Shown here one piece after another: positions 35,478 to 43,989 of a stretch of 64,000 bases of DNA. The notes below the pieces were generated by a model. The model was not told where the DNA came from and made no database searches. It worked only from the letters and a program-made list of their open reading frames with translations. Source of the DNA: Porphyrobacter sp. LM 6 (GTDB lineage: Bacteria; Pseudomonadota; Alphaproteobacteria; Sphingomonadales; Sphingomonadaceae); NCBI RefSeq assembly GCF_001720465.1, contig NZ_CP017113.1:930001-994000 (forward strand), given 5' to 3'. Each line of letters starts with the position of its first letter. Position 1 is the first letter of the stretch. Made by a program: the position numbers and the translations under genes.

Positions 35478-36389
35478 TCAGCCCCCGCGCTCCCCCACGC
35501 GCTCCCACCGCGCCGCGAACAACCCGGAGGCCTGATCGGGATCGTCCGCGTCCGTCACGCACAGCAGATGCACGCCGTCCGGCATGATCTGCGCCGACAG
35601 GCCTTCGACCTTCAGGGGCGGTTCCAGCGGCGCGATGGCCCGCACCTGCAAATCCGCACCGAGCGCAACAATCGCCGCACCGACCAGCGCGCCATCGGCA
35701 TAGCTGTTGTCGGTGGCCTCGGCGACGGTGGACAGCAGGATCTCGCCGTTTGCGAGCAGGCAGGCATCGGTCACCGTCAGGGGAACGCCGGCGACATCCG
35801 GCAACGCAAGCTCCGCATGCAGGATCGCCGCGAGGGGCCCGCCATCGAGCAGCGCCGCCAGCGGTACGCCGATGATCTGCGAGGCAGGGTGTTCCATGTT
35901 GCCGCGATTGAACAGCAGCAGTTCGTCCCCCCGCAGCACTGCGCCCTCCAGATTGGTCTCGGGCACCAGCGGTGCAATCGCGGCAAACAGCGCTTGCAGA
36001 TCGATCAGGCGGACGCTGCCAGGTAGATCGATCACCGCGCCGCGCATCCGCCGCGCCGTCGATCCGGAGCCGACCGCGAGCAGGCGGGTGCCCGCTGCGT
36101 CTGCCCGACCTTCACAGGGAAGCGCGAGCAGGATTTCGAAATCGGGCTTCAGCTTCTTGCGCGCAGCCGCATCACGCGGCAGATCGCCCGCGATCAGCGG
36201 CACCAGCCGTCCCGGCTCCATCGTCGCAAGATCGAACACCCCAAGATGCCGGGCATCGTCGGCAACGACGTAGAGCGCGTCGCCGCACACCACCATCCCG
36301 CTCGCAGAAGACAGAAATGCGTGACCGGAGGCTAGCGGTGCATCGACCGCCAGATCGCGAAGATGTGTGAGCTGCATGGGTGACGCCAT
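35478..36389 (-). CDS. DUF6929-like beta-propeller protein
   Basis: About 303 aa. No signal peptide is seen. Repeated short blocks such as SSASGMVVCGDALYVVADDA, LLLFNRGNMEH and VEGLSAQIMPDGVHLLCVTD look like blades of a six- or seven-bladed propeller, as in phytase/esterase-like proteins. The catalytic site of a phytase is not evident. Start at 36389 (MASPMQL) is favoured by AGGG upstream; 36377 is possible. It converges with the RidA gene and its function is unknown. Confidence 0.68.
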   Translation of the reverse strand: MASPMQLTHLRDLAVDAPLASGHAFLSSASGMVVCGDALYVVADDARHLGVFDLATMEPGRLVPLIAGDLPRDAAARKKLKPDFEILLALPCEGRADAAGTRLLAVGSGSTARRMRGAVIDLPGSVRLIDLQALFAAIAPLVPETNLEGAVLRGDELLLFNRGNMEHPASQIIGVPLAALLDGGPLAAILHAELALPDVAGVPLTVTDACLLANGEILLSTVAEATDNSYADGALVGAAIVALGADLQVRAIAPLEPPLKVEGLSAQIMPDGVHLLCVTDADDPDQASGLFAARWERVGERGG

Positions 36390-36652
36390 AAGCGACCCTG
36401 CGGCGAGCGCAAACTGTGGTGAGGGGGATTGGGGTGGGGTGATGAAGCCAAAGGTCTGGGAATCCTCCCGTGCAAGGGGAGGGGGCACCGCAGGTAGTGG
36501 AGGGGCGAAGGGCGTTTTTCCCTATCTTCTTTTCGCAAAAAGCAGCGGCGAATTGAAATGATAAACTTTGTATTTGGAATGAAATAATCTGAATCACGAA
36601 AATAGGGAAATTGAAAATGATGAATCAGTGCTAAAAACGAATTTCCTAAAAT

Positions 36653-37639
36653 TCACATGACTACGTGGATATACGGTTGTTGTTGATAAATTAGAGAATC
36701 TTGGCTAAATACAATTTCTCTCCTTTGTCTTTCAAAATTTTCACAGCCGAACGATATTAATAAAGAAAAATTGTTATGATCAGCTAGTGAAGCGGCTGAC
36801 CACTTATGGGTGCGTTCGGTATGGTTGTGAAGATAGTCGAAATATGAAATCATTATGACTTGACCAGGGTGAATTACTGCATCGGCCCCACCAGAAAAAA
36901 CGATCTCGCTAGGATATCGGCTAGGCCTTCTGGGCCAAGGAGTGTTGCCATTGCCGTCCAGTCCGAAATTGGAAACGTTAGGCCCATTATAAATGCCATC
37001 TATTGATATGTAAGGAAATTTTGCGATTGTTCTGGAGTTATTCTCTAGACCAAAAAATAGCTTCGAATGAGGATTTCCTCCAATTGATCCAGAAGGCTCA
37101 TATTCGAATACAAGATCCAATTCTGGGTGAGATATAAGCCTAAACATTTCCTCTATTTCGTAACGCTCCATTGCCTCAAAGCGATCTGCTGTCCGGCGGT
37201 AAAATCTATGGTGGTTGGTGGCACGGCTCATGTGAGGACGTTGTTTGCCCTTGGGGATGTGAATGACAATAACCCCTGATCCGTCGATATCCGCTAAGGC
37301 GGAAATCTCGGTATCATCTATTGGCGGACTAACGCACTCCAATAGATAGGCTCGAAAATGATCGGCTGCCACTTCGACTTGCTGAATTGCAAAAATTTCG
37401 CTGGCACGATCAATGCCGCCATGATTTTTTGTGCCTACGCCGAAGATTAATATGCCACCTTCAGCATTTGCGAATCCAGATGCTGCGGCACCGAGATTTT
37501 GCCTGTCTTCTTTGTCTAAAATTGGTGAGTGCGGGTTGGCTTTGCGTTTGAAGTCGAGCTGGTAGCTTTCTTCGGTGCCGTTTTCGATTAGACGGTGGAT
37601 GCCAGACAGCCCGGCCGAAACGATGTCTGAATAGTTCAT
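36653..37639 (-). CDS. AlbA_2 (Schlafen-type) domain protein in an AT-rich island
   Basis: A 328-aa protein. Residues 15-150 match the AlbA_2/Schlafen N-terminal domain: EESYQLDFKRK, QNLGAAASGFANAEGGILIF and the later GVIVIHIPKGKQRPHMS. Residues 165-328 are unlike the ATPase or wHTH tails usual for such proteins. The gene is clearly lower in GC than everything around it, pointing to horizontal transfer. Proteins with this domain include regulators, nucleases and phage-defence factors. AAGG lies close to the ATG. There is no transposase or tRNA beside it. Confidence 0.8.
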   Translation of the reverse strand: MNYSDIVSAGLSGIHRLIENGTEESYQLDFKRKANPHSPILDKEDRQNLGAAASGFANAEGGILIFGVGTKNHGGIDRASEIFAIQQVEVAADHFRAYLLECVSPPIDDTEISALADIDGSGVIVIHIPKGKQRPHMSRATNHHRFYRRTADRFEAMERYEIEEMFRLISHPELDLVFEYEPSGSIGGNPHSKLFFGLENNSRTIAKFPYISIDGIYNGPNVSNFGLDGNGNTPWPRRPSRYPSEIVFSGGADAVIHPGQVIMISYFDYLHNHTERTHKWSAASLADHNNFSLLISFGCENFERQRREIVFSQDSLIYQQQPYIHVVM

Positions 37640-38182
37640 ATGCCTTTTTATTCTGATATCTAAGTGTTGGAAAGGGCACGCCCCTTTCCTAACCCCCACC
37701 CCGGCGTCATTCTCGCCAGCGTGATCCGTCCCCGCTCCGCCCTCGCTAACCGCTCCCCGCGCCCCTCGCACCGCCTGCGCGGGACACTCTTTCGGCCATT
37801 TGGCTTTGCGGTTCGGGCGTGGAAAACAACAAGTGGCGTAAAATCAGATGATTGGCCGTGGAACATCGCGATCCAGGCCCCGCCAGCCCCGTTCAGGCCC
37901 CCTTTAGACCCCTCCTAGACCCCCTCTAGACCCCCCTTAGACCCCCTCTTGGCCCCCTCAGGCCCGCCCCGATTAGGCGTTCGCCCCAAACCGTGCTACA
38001 TGGCCGCCGCTGACGTCGAAATTTGCGACGGACTTCGAAATTTGTGCTCCGCCGCTTGCCATCGGTTTCAACCTCCGGCCCCGGCGTAAACCAGACGACG
38101 ACTTCCTTTCATCGGACGATAACGCACTAACCTTGTCGCATATCGCGGCAGGACAACTGATTGTTCTTGAAAGGAACACCCG
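37640..38182. other. 543-bp intergenic region with hairpin and tandem repeat
   Basis: No credible gene was found. It holds a hairpin at 37669-37689 (GGAAAGGG / CCCTTTCC), an AT-rich strip near 37830-37860 with a parS-like half-site GTGGAACAT (37858-37866), and the TAGACCCC tandem (37904-37955). The last 100 bp should contain the cold-shock promoter and leader. Confidence 0.6.
37904..37955. repeat. TAGACCCC(C/T) tandem repeat
   Basis: Four near-identical units of about 11-12 bp starting TTAGACCCC or CTAGACCCC, then a degenerate GGCCCC unit. The complementary strand has regularly spaced G-runs and might form a G-quadruplex. The same sequence recurs at 55741-55770 beside parS. Confidence 0.8.
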
Positions 38183-38395
38183 ATGAGCAAGACCGGAACC
38201 GTGAAGTTCTTCAACACCGACAAGGGCTATGGCTTCATCCAGCCCGACGATGGCTCGTCGGACAGCTTCGTCCACATCACCGCCGTGCAGGCCGCTGGCA
38301 TGCACTCGCTCGATAAGGACCAGCGTCTGAACTACGAACTCGAAAAGGGTCGTAACGGCAAGGAAAGCGCCGTGAACCTGTCGGCTGCTGACTGA
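38183..38395 (+). CDS. csp: cold-shock protein
   Basis: A 70-aa CspA-type OB-fold. RNP1 is KGYGFIQ and RNP2 is SFVHIT; the start MSKTGTVKFFNTDKGYGFIQ is typical. It binds single-stranded nucleic acid and melts RNA structure in the cytoplasm. AAAGGA lies ten bases before ATG. A GC-rich hairpin follows the gene. The long leader is in line with post-transcriptional control in this family, although no structure was modelled. Confidence 0.95.
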   Translation: MSKTGTVKFFNTDKGYGFIQPDDGSSDSFVHITAVQAAGMHSLDKDQRLNYELEKGRNGKESAVNLSAAD

Positions 38396-38407
38396 CACGA
38401 TACCGGG

Positions 38408-38432
38408 GGCAGGGCGCGCTGTGCGTCCTGCC
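38408..38432 (+). terminator. hairpin after the cold-shock gene
   Basis: GGCAGGGCGC and GCGTCCTGCC form a 10-bp stem with one G-T pair and a 5-nt loop, 12 bp after the stop codon. No T-tract follows, so it may only attenuate, allowing some read-through to the next gene. Confidence 0.5.
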
Positions 38433-38477
38433 GCCACCCCTGACTCCCGCCTCCCCCTCTCCCGGCAGGATACCCCG

Positions 38478-38705
38478 ATGGCCCAGACCTACGAATTCTA
38501 CTGCGAACGCGCCGACGAAGCGGCGGCGCTCGCCAAGCTGGCGACGCTCGACAATGTGCGCGATCGCGAGCTGCGGTCGGAAAAGACGTGGCGCGGGCTG
38601 GCAGAGCAGGCGCGCAAGACCACCGAGGAACGCGTCAAGGCTGACCGCGTGCGCGCCGAGCGCCGCGCGGCAGAGAGCCTCGCTGCGGCGGAAACCGCTC
38701 TTTAG
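38478..38705 (+). CDS. 75-aa charged helical protein, unknown function
   Basis: MAQTYEFYCERADEAAALAK begins a protein that is almost entirely helical and rich in Glu, Arg and Ala, probably a coiled coil. GGCAGGA precedes the ATG. It follows csp by 82 bp and may be read through from it. Alphaproteobacteria often carry such small proteins near csp genes, but I know no function. Confidence 0.68.
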   Translation: MAQTYEFYCERADEAAALAKLATLDNVRDRELRSEKTWRGLAEQARKTTEERVKADRVRAERRAAESLAAAETAL

Positions 38706-38722
38706 GTTGGGCTCTTGTTGTC

Positions 38723-38767
38723 GCATCGCTTTCGCGGAAAACCGGTGCCCACTTTTCCGCGCGATGC
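38723..38767. repeat. alphaproteobacterial palindromic repeat (GCATCGC...GCGATGC)
   Basis: Outer arms GCATCGC / GCGATGC and inner arms GCGGAAAA / TTTTCCGC enclose ACCGGTGCCCA-like loop sequence. Elements with GGAAAACCGGT...CACTTTTCC are abundant in alphaproteobacteria. It sits between two converging genes and could terminate both. Confidence 0.8.
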
Positions 38768-38771
38768 TCTA

Positions 38772-40004
38772 CTAGCCGCCCGCAATCCCGCATTCTCCGA
38801 GCAGCGCATCGATCTGCTTGGCCACTCCGAAAAACCCCGCCTTGGCGTGCGGCCAAGTCGCGCGCGCAAGATCGCCGAGCAGCGTGACGACGCGCCCCTC
38901 GGCCATCAGCGGCGCGAGATCGGGCATCAGCGCATCGCGCGTCCATCCCGCCGGAAGATAGGCGAGCGCGATCCGCTCCACCCCCGCCTGCGCCAGCAGC
39001 GGTGCCAGCGGCTCGCCCGCGCGCCATTCCACCGCCCGGCACCCGAAAGCCGCCGAAACCTCGGCCATCCCGCTCGCCACCGCGCCGCGCGCAAAGCGCG
39101 GCGCAGGCTCTCCCACTGCGCCCGGTGAGCGCGCCTCGGGCCGCGCCGCACCAATCACCAGCGAAGGCACGGCAGGCAGGGCGAGGGGCAGGTGGTGCGT
39201 CGCCTCGTCATGCAGCAGCAGCGCGAAGGGCCGCGCCAGATCGTCGGCTGTTACCGGCGCGGGCAGATTGAGCTTCTGGCGCGGATAATCCTGCGCTTCG
39301 CTAAGCGGCTCGGCATTCCCGGCCAGCCCGACGGCTGTAAGCGCGCCTTCGGGGCGGCCAGCGGTGTAGCGCGCGATATTATCCTCCCGCGCGAGGTAGT
39401 GCTTGCCCTTGGTATGCAGCCCCGCGACCCAGCGCCACGACAGCGTGTTCGAGGCCGCATCCCCATCCATCAGGTGCCGCAGGAAGAAGTCCGCGCCGAG
39501 CCGCCAGTCGAGCTTCAGGGTGAAGATCCAGATGCTCGCAAACCACATCCGGGCGTGGTTGTGGAGGTAGCCGGTCTCCACCAGCTCCTTGGCCCACACG
39601 TCGAAAGCGGCGATCCCGGTGCGGCCCTCGGTCGCTTGCGCATAGGCAGTGCGGAGGCCCGCATTGCGCTCAAGCGCAGCCAGCGCAGCATCGCGGCCCG
39701 CGCGGTAATCGTCCCAGATCGCGGGGCGCTGTTCGAGATAGCCCTTGAAGTAGATCCGCCAGAACACCTCGGCGATGAACTTCTCTGCGGCGCGCGGGGA
39801 ATGCTGGCCGAGCACCGCTTCGAGCACCTCGCGCTCTCCGATCAGGCCCCCATGGAGCCACGGCGAAAGCTGGCTGACATTGCCGCGTCCCTCGGCGCGC
39901 GGGCCGTCATCGGCGTTGCGGGTTTCGGCATAGTGGCGGCCAGCGGCGGGGAGAAACCGGGCGAGGCGGGCAAGCGCGGCCGCGCGGGTGGGGGCAAAGT
40001 CCAT
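38772..40004 (-). CDS. photolyase/cryptochrome-like FAD-binding protein, domain order unusual
   Basis: A 410-aa protein. Residues 30-215 match the C-terminal FAD-binding domain of photolyases: LSPWLHGGLIGEREVLEAV, FWRIYFKGYLEQRP, TGYLHNHARMWFASIWIFTL, LDWRLGADFF and GDAASNTLSWRWVAGLH. The alpha/beta antenna domain that normally comes first is missing. Instead, residues 255-400 look alpha/beta, with strands such as PFALLLHDEA, PSLVIGAARP and RIALAYLP. This could be a relocated antenna-like domain. DNA repair or light sensing is possible. The start could also be ATG at 40031. Confidence 0.8.
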   Translation of the reverse strand: MDFAPTRAAALARLARFLPAAGRHYAETRNADDGPRAEGRGNVSQLSPWLHGGLIGEREVLEAVLGQHSPRAAEKFIAEVFWRIYFKGYLEQRPAIWDDYRAGRDAALAALERNAGLRTAYAQATEGRTGIAAFDVWAKELVETGYLHNHARMWFASIWIFTLKLDWRLGADFFLRHLMDGDAASNTLSWRWVAGLHTKGKHYLAREDNIARYTAGRPEGALTAVGLAGNAEPLSEAQDYPRQKLNLPAPVTADDLARPFALLLHDEATHHLPLALPAVPSLVIGAARPEARSPGAVGEPAPRFARGAVASGMAEVSAAFGCRAVEWRAGEPLAPLLAQAGVERIALAYLPAGWTRDALMPDLAPLMAEGRVVTLLGDLARATWPHAKAGFFGVAKQIDALLGECGIAGG

Positions 40005-40070
40005 GCGCGGGCAATGCCTTGGCGCAGGCATGGTTCCGGCCTATCCTGAATGCCCAAGGAGAATACCCCG

Positions 40071-40496
40071 ATGCCCCGCCCTCTTCTGCTCACCGCCGCG
40101 CTGATGCTCGCCGCTTGCACCCCCGCGAAGACCGATGGCATCGATCCCAAGGGCCAGACCTTCGATGCCGTCGCGCCCGAGGAGGTCGTCACTCTGCTCG
40201 GCACCGAGCCGTTCTGGAACCTCAAGATCGAGGGCACAAAGGGGGTCTGGACCACGCCCGAACGCCAGCCGGGCACCGCCTTCACCGTCACCCGCTTTGC
40301 CGGAAACGGCGGGCTTGGCTTCACCGGCACGCTCGATGGCAAGCCGCTTACCGCCACGCTGACCCCGGGGACGTGCAGCGACGGGATGAGCGACCGGAGC
40401 TTCCCCTTCGTCGCCACTATCGCTTTCGGCGGGGAGACATTCGCAGGCTGTGGCTATACCACCAAGCAGCCGTTCACCGGGGCCGAGGCGCCTTGA
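40071..40496 (+). CDS. lipoprotein, COG3650-like
   Basis: A 141-aa protein. AGGAG is ten bases before the ATG at 40071, which argues against the ATG at 40050. The lipobox LAAC (MPRPLLLTAALMLAAC) is clear. The mature domain has GTEPFWNLKI, a pair of cysteines (GTCSDG and AGCGY), and is short and beta-rich, as in COG3650/MliC-like proteins. An inhibitor or envelope role is possible. The gene is divergent from the photolyase-like gene across a 66-bp gap. Confidence 0.78.
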   Translation: MPRPLLLTAALMLAACTPAKTDGIDPKGQTFDAVAPEEVVTLLGTEPFWNLKIEGTKGVWTTPERQPGTAFTVTRFAGNGGLGFTGTLDGKPLTATLTPGTCSDGMSDRSFPFVATIAFGGETFAGCGYTTKQPFTGAEAP

Positions 40497-40518
40497 CCGG
40501 GCAAAGGGGAGAGAGACC

Positions 40519-40926
40519 ATGACCATGACCGGAGGCTGCCTTTGCGGAAAGGTGCGCTACACCTGCGAGAGCGACCCGCTGCTGTGCGTTACCTGCCATT
40601 GCAAGAACTGCCAGCGGCAGGCGGGCAGCAGCCTTTCTGTCATCGTCGGCGTGCCGATCGACGCGGTTAGCCATACGGGCGAGCTCACCACCTATAACGA
40701 CACCGGCGATAGCGGTGCGACCGTGCGCCGCCAGTTCTGCGGCACCTGCGGTTCGCCCGTCTTCACCCGCGTCGACAGCCCGCCGGGAATGATGTTCATC
40801 AAGGCCGGGACGCTGGACGATACCAGCATCCTGAAGCCCGCCTTCCACTGCTACACCAAGAGCAAGCAGGACTGGGTCGATCTGGGCGATATTCCCGGGT
40901 TCGAGACTGTCCCGCAGGGGTTGTAA
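40519..40926 (+). CDS. GFA family (glutathione-dependent formaldehyde-activating-like) protein
   Basis: A 135-aa zinc protein. Zinc ligands are in GGCLCGKVRY, TCHCKNCQRQAG and FCGTCGSPVF, giving the two-zinc GFA fold. Most members do not act on formaldehyde; the actual substrate is unknown. GGGGAGAG precedes ATG 40519; ATG 40525 is the alternative. It follows the lipoprotein gene by 22 nt. Confidence 0.9.
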   Translation: MTMTGGCLCGKVRYTCESDPLLCVTCHCKNCQRQAGSSLSVIVGVPIDAVSHTGELTTYNDTGDSGATVRRQFCGTCGSPVFTRVDSPPGMMFIKAGTLDDTSILKPAFHCYTKSKQDWVDLGDIPGFETVPQGL

Positions 40927-40933
40927 GAGGGCT

Positions 40934-42406
40934 TTAGAACAGCCCCGGATTGTCGCGCTGGGCGGCGTTGGGCTGCTCCGGCATCAGCGCCTCGCGATCC
41001 GGCAGATCGAGCCCGATACGTTCGCGCTGGCCTTCGGTCATCGCGCCGGCGGTCTTGATCTGGTTCGCGCTGGTGAACGCGGTGCAGGTCCGCCCGCCGA
41101 GGAAATCGAGCGCCGCCGCGATCGAGGCCTCGCGCGGATCGCCGAGCGGGCGAGTGATGTCGTCGCCCGCGCGGCAGGTATTGGGCACCACGCTGGCGAG
41201 GCCGGTGAAGTATTCGCCCTGCCCTGCGGCATTTACCGTCTGGAAGGTCACCGCACGCACCCGCAAGTCGCAGGCGGCAAGGTCGAACCCGGCCTGCCCG
41301 ACCGGCTTGCCGAAGGAATTGCCGCCCACCAGCGCCATGCTGGTGCCGAGGTAAGGGATCATCGAATTGACCACCAGCTCGCTCGCCGAGGCGCTGGATC
41401 CCGTGGTGATGAAGGCGATGCGGGTCGGCGCGATGGCGTTGGCCTCGCTGCGGAAGGTGCGGGTGGTGTTCTCGCTTGCCTTTGACGGGCGTAGCACGGT
41501 GCGGCTCCACACCTGACCGACGCGGCCCGAACCCATCAGGTCGCCCATCGTATCGGCCACGCTCACCAATCCGCCGCCATTGTAACGCAAATCGATGATC
41601 AGCTCTCTCACGCCCTGTGCGCCGAACTGGCCGAAGGCGGTGCGCAGCTGGTTGGCAGCATCCGAGACGATGAAGGTTCTGAGATTGAGATAGCCGACCC
41701 GCTTGGTCCCATCATTGAGGATCAGCGCGCCGTAGCGGTCGGACACCGGATCGAGCGAGAATTCGGTCTTGGTGATGCTGCGTTCGACCACAGCGCCGCC
41801 CGGCTGGACAAAGCGCAGCACCCGTGTGGTGCCCGGGGTGGAGGGGCCAAGCGCGTTGACCACCGCCTGCGTGCCCCCGCTCGCGAACAGGCTGGTGACC
41901 GTCTGCATGTTCGCCGCATCGGTGCCGATTGCGATGATCTCGCTGCCGCGGTCGAGCCCGGCGGCGAGGCCGTTCGCGCCTTCGAAGGCTTCCATCACGA
42001 ACACCCGGCTCGCAGAGGTGTCATAGGCCAGGCGGATGCCGAAGCCCGCGCTCGAGCCGGAATTGATCAACGCGTTCTCTTCGGCAATCGAGGTGGCGAA
42101 GGTGAAGAAGCGGTCGCGGTTCTGGGCGCGGGCCGGGGCGACGCGGGCATCGAGGAAAGCCTGCACGCTGCCGAAGTTTGCCGGATTGGCAGCGGCCAGC
42201 AGATCGGGGAACAGATACCATTCGTTGAGCACGCGGTCGGCAAAGTCCTGCTGCGCGGCCAGCCCGCAGCCCGTCGGGGTCGGAGTCGGGGAAGGGGTCG
42301 GTCCGCCACCACCGATCGGCGGGGTGCCCGATGATCCGCCGCCACCGCAGGCGACAAGGCTGAAGGCGAGAACGCTGCTCAAGAGGCTGCGGGCGACGTT
42401 CGACAC
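40934..42406 (-). CDS. S41 (C-terminal processing) peptidase, lipoprotein
   Basis: A 490-aa protein starting at GTG 42406 with GGAG nine bases upstream. The lipobox LVAC is followed by a Gly/Ser patch, and a Pro-Thr linker (TPSPTPTPT) leads to the catalytic part. A PDZ-like region lies near residues 175-260. The S41 active site shows the nucleophile in GSSASASELVVNS and the general-base lysine in GGNSFGKPVGQ. Such enzymes cut exported proteins at C-terminal regions. Anchoring at the envelope is inferred from the lipobox. The longer upstream frame is not supported. Confidence 0.88.
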   Translation of the reverse strand: MSNVARSLLSSVLAFSLVACGGGGSSGTPPIGGGGPTPSPTPTPTGCGLAAQQDFADRVLNEWYLFPDLLAAANPANFGSVQAFLDARVAPARAQNRDRFFTFATSIAEENALINSGSSAGFGIRLAYDTSASRVFVMEAFEGANGLAAGLDRGSEIIAIGTDAANMQTVTSLFASGGTQAVVNALGPSTPGTTRVLRFVQPGGAVVERSITKTEFSLDPVSDRYGALILNDGTKRVGYLNLRTFIVSDAANQLRTAFGQFGAQGVRELIIDLRYNGGGLVSVADTMGDLMGSGRVGQVWSRTVLRPSKASENTTRTFRSEANAIAPTRIAFITTGSSASASELVVNSMIPYLGTSMALVGGNSFGKPVGQAGFDLAACDLRVRAVTFQTVNAAGQGEYFTGLASVVPNTCRAGDDITRPLGDPREASIAAALDFLGGRTCTAFTSANQIKTAGAMTEGQRERIGLDLPDREALMPEQPNAAQRDNPGLF

Positions 42407-42654
42407 GGGGCACAACTCCGGTTTTCGGCTCAGATGCGACGCCTCAAGATAACGGCGCGCGGGGCGCGAAAGATGCAGCCCTCTCAGGCCAAGAGCAAGG
42501 ATTGCGGGTCGCAAAGCCTGCGGAAAGCCGCGAAACGGGGGCAATTCGGCCTGCATTTGCAGGGTTTTCCGCAGAATCCGGCGAAAACTCCCCTTGCAAG
42601 CCTCGTTTCTTGCCCCGCGCTGGACTAGCACGGCGGGGATGAAGCGACAGAATC

Positions 42655-43242
42655 ATGCCTGATTTCCCGGACTGGCTGGCATCGCACGTGCCCGCGTCCG
42701 CGCGCCATCCCGGCCTCGCCGTTGCGAAGCTGGGCTCGGCGCAGGCGATGGCGCGTGGCGGTTTTGCGCTGACCAGCCCGGCCTTCCGCGCCGGCGAAGA
42801 ACTCGACGCGAGCTTCACCGCCGACGAGGAAGATGCGGTCGCCCCGCCGCTCGAATGGAGCGCGCCGCCCCCAGGCACGCAGGAGCTTGTGCTGGTGGTC
42901 GAGGAAGCCTCGTCCAAGGCGGCCGAGCCCGCGTGCCACTGGCTGGTGTGGGGCCTGCCGGGCCAGCGCGCCAAGCTGCTCGAAGGCGAAGTGCCCCCGC
43001 GCACCGGCAAGAACGCTTTCGGCAATTCCGAATGGCTGCTGCCCGATCCGCCCGAAGGCGAGACACGCCATTACCTGTTTCAGATGTTCGCTACCGACCT
43101 GCCGCTCGTGCTGATGCCGGGCGCGGGGCGAGCGGAACTGCTCGCTGCACTGCAAGGGACGATTACCGCCTGCGCAGTGCTCCACGCTTCCTATACGGGC
43201 GGCGAGGACGATGCGGGCTGGGAAGAAGATGAGATTGATTAA
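42655..43242 (+). CDS. PEBP (YbhB/YbcL, Raf-kinase-inhibitor-like) protein
   Basis: A 195-aa protein. EDAVAPPLEWSAPPPGTQEL, WLVWGLPG and GEGETRHY-like segments (PEGETRHYLFQMFATD) match PEBP anion-binding motifs, with His in CHWLV. No signal peptide is seen, so it is cytoplasmic. The role of bacterial members is obscure. The C-terminus is strongly acidic (EEDEID). It is followed by the SWIB gene 27 nt on. Confidence 0.85.
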   Translation: MPDFPDWLASHVPASARHPGLAVAKLGSAQAMARGGFALTSPAFRAGEELDASFTADEEDAVAPPLEWSAPPPGTQELVLVVEEASSKAAEPACHWLVWGLPGQRAKLLEGEVPPRTGKNAFGNSEWLLPDPPEGETRHYLFQMFATDLPLVLMPGAGRAELLAALQGTITACAVLHASYTGGEDDAGWEEDEID

Positions 43243-43269
43243 CCTGCCACTATGACAAGGGAGTAGAAG

Positions 43270-43521
43270 ATGGCTGGCACGACCAACGCACTGCAGAAGC
43301 CGGTGACGCTTTCGGGTGATCTCGAAGCTGTGATCGGCAAGGGCCCGATGACCCGCGCACAGGTGACCTCGAAGGTCTGGGAATACATCAAGGCCAACGG
43401 CCTTCAGGACAAGACCGACAAGCGTCAGATCAATCCCGACGCCAAGCTTGGCGCCGTGATCGGCAACGCCCAGATCTCGATGTTCAAGATGACCGCTGCG
43501 GTCTCGAAGCACCTCAAGTAA
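43270..43521 (+). CDS. SWIB/MDM2 domain small protein
   Basis: An 83-aa stand-alone SWIB domain: LSGDLEAVIGKGPMTRAQVT, KVWEYIKANGLQD, KRQINPDAKL. In eukaryotes the domain occurs in SWI/SNF subunits; bacterial single-domain versions exist in chlamydiae and several proteobacteria and are thought to act on DNA or chromatin-like proteins. AAGGGAG precedes the ATG by seven bases. A strong terminator follows. Confidence 0.92.
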   Translation: MAGTTNALQKPVTLSGDLEAVIGKGPMTRAQVTSKVWEYIKANGLQDKTDKRQINPDAKLGAVIGNAQISMFKMTAAVSKHLK

Positions 43522-43558
43522 TCTGGCACTCGCGCCTTCGGGCGTGATGGTTCAAGGC

Positions 43559-43596
43559 GGCGCGCGTTCCCTCAGGGTTCGCGCGCCGTTTTGTTT
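43559..43596 (+). terminator. Rho-independent terminator after the SWIB gene
   Basis: GGCGCGCG (43559-43566) pairs with CGCGCGCC (43580-43587), with TTCCC/GGG extending into the loop, followed by GTTTTGTTT. Confidence 0.85.
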
Positions 43597-43602
43597 CGTG
43601 TT

Positions 43603-43989
43603 TCAGGCGGCGGGCGGGTCGCGGCTGACCCACCAGGCGAGCCAGATGATCACCGGCTGCGCGATCATGCGCGGCACGTGGTAGCCAAGCCCCAGCCCGC
43701 CATCGGGCCGCGCCATATCCATGATGAAGTGGTTGATGTTCGCCGGCCACACGCACAGCGCATAAAGCGCCAGCCCCCATCCCGCCGCGCGGCGCAGCGG
43801 CGCCGAGACAGGCTGCACCAGCCCGATCGCGCCGAGGATCTCGGCAACGCCGGTCAGCACCACCACCGTGTAGGGCGCTGGCACCCATGCGGGCGTGATG
43901 GCGAGGAAAGGCTCGGGCCTCACCAGATGGATCACCCCGGCGAGCAGGTAAAAGGCCGCCAGCACCCAGCGCAGGATACTGCGGGTCAA
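43603..43989 (-). CDS. DoxX-like membrane protein
   Basis: A 128-aa protein with four helices: RWVLAAFYLLAGVIHLVRPE, VVVLTGVAEILGAIGLV, WGLALYALCVWPANINHFIM and the last near the end. The HFIMD-like motif and GAIGL segment fit the DoxX/DoxD superfamily. The start is a TTG at 43989 whose last bases overlap the cupin stop (TTGA), so initiation should depend on coupling. An upstream ATG in this frame would run through the cupin gene and is rejected. Confidence 0.78.
   Translation of the reverse strand: MTRSILRWVLAAFYLLAGVIHLVRPEPFLAITPAWVPAPYTVVVLTGVAEILGAIGLVQPVSAPLRRAAGWGLALYALCVWPANINHFIMDMARPDGGLGLGYHVPRMIAQPVIIWLAWWVSRDPPAA

Noticed and set aside
36390-36652. Start of an additional gene in the AT-rich border
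   Set aside because: No frame with a ribosome site or domain; probably the downstream border of the inserted AlbA_2 gene.
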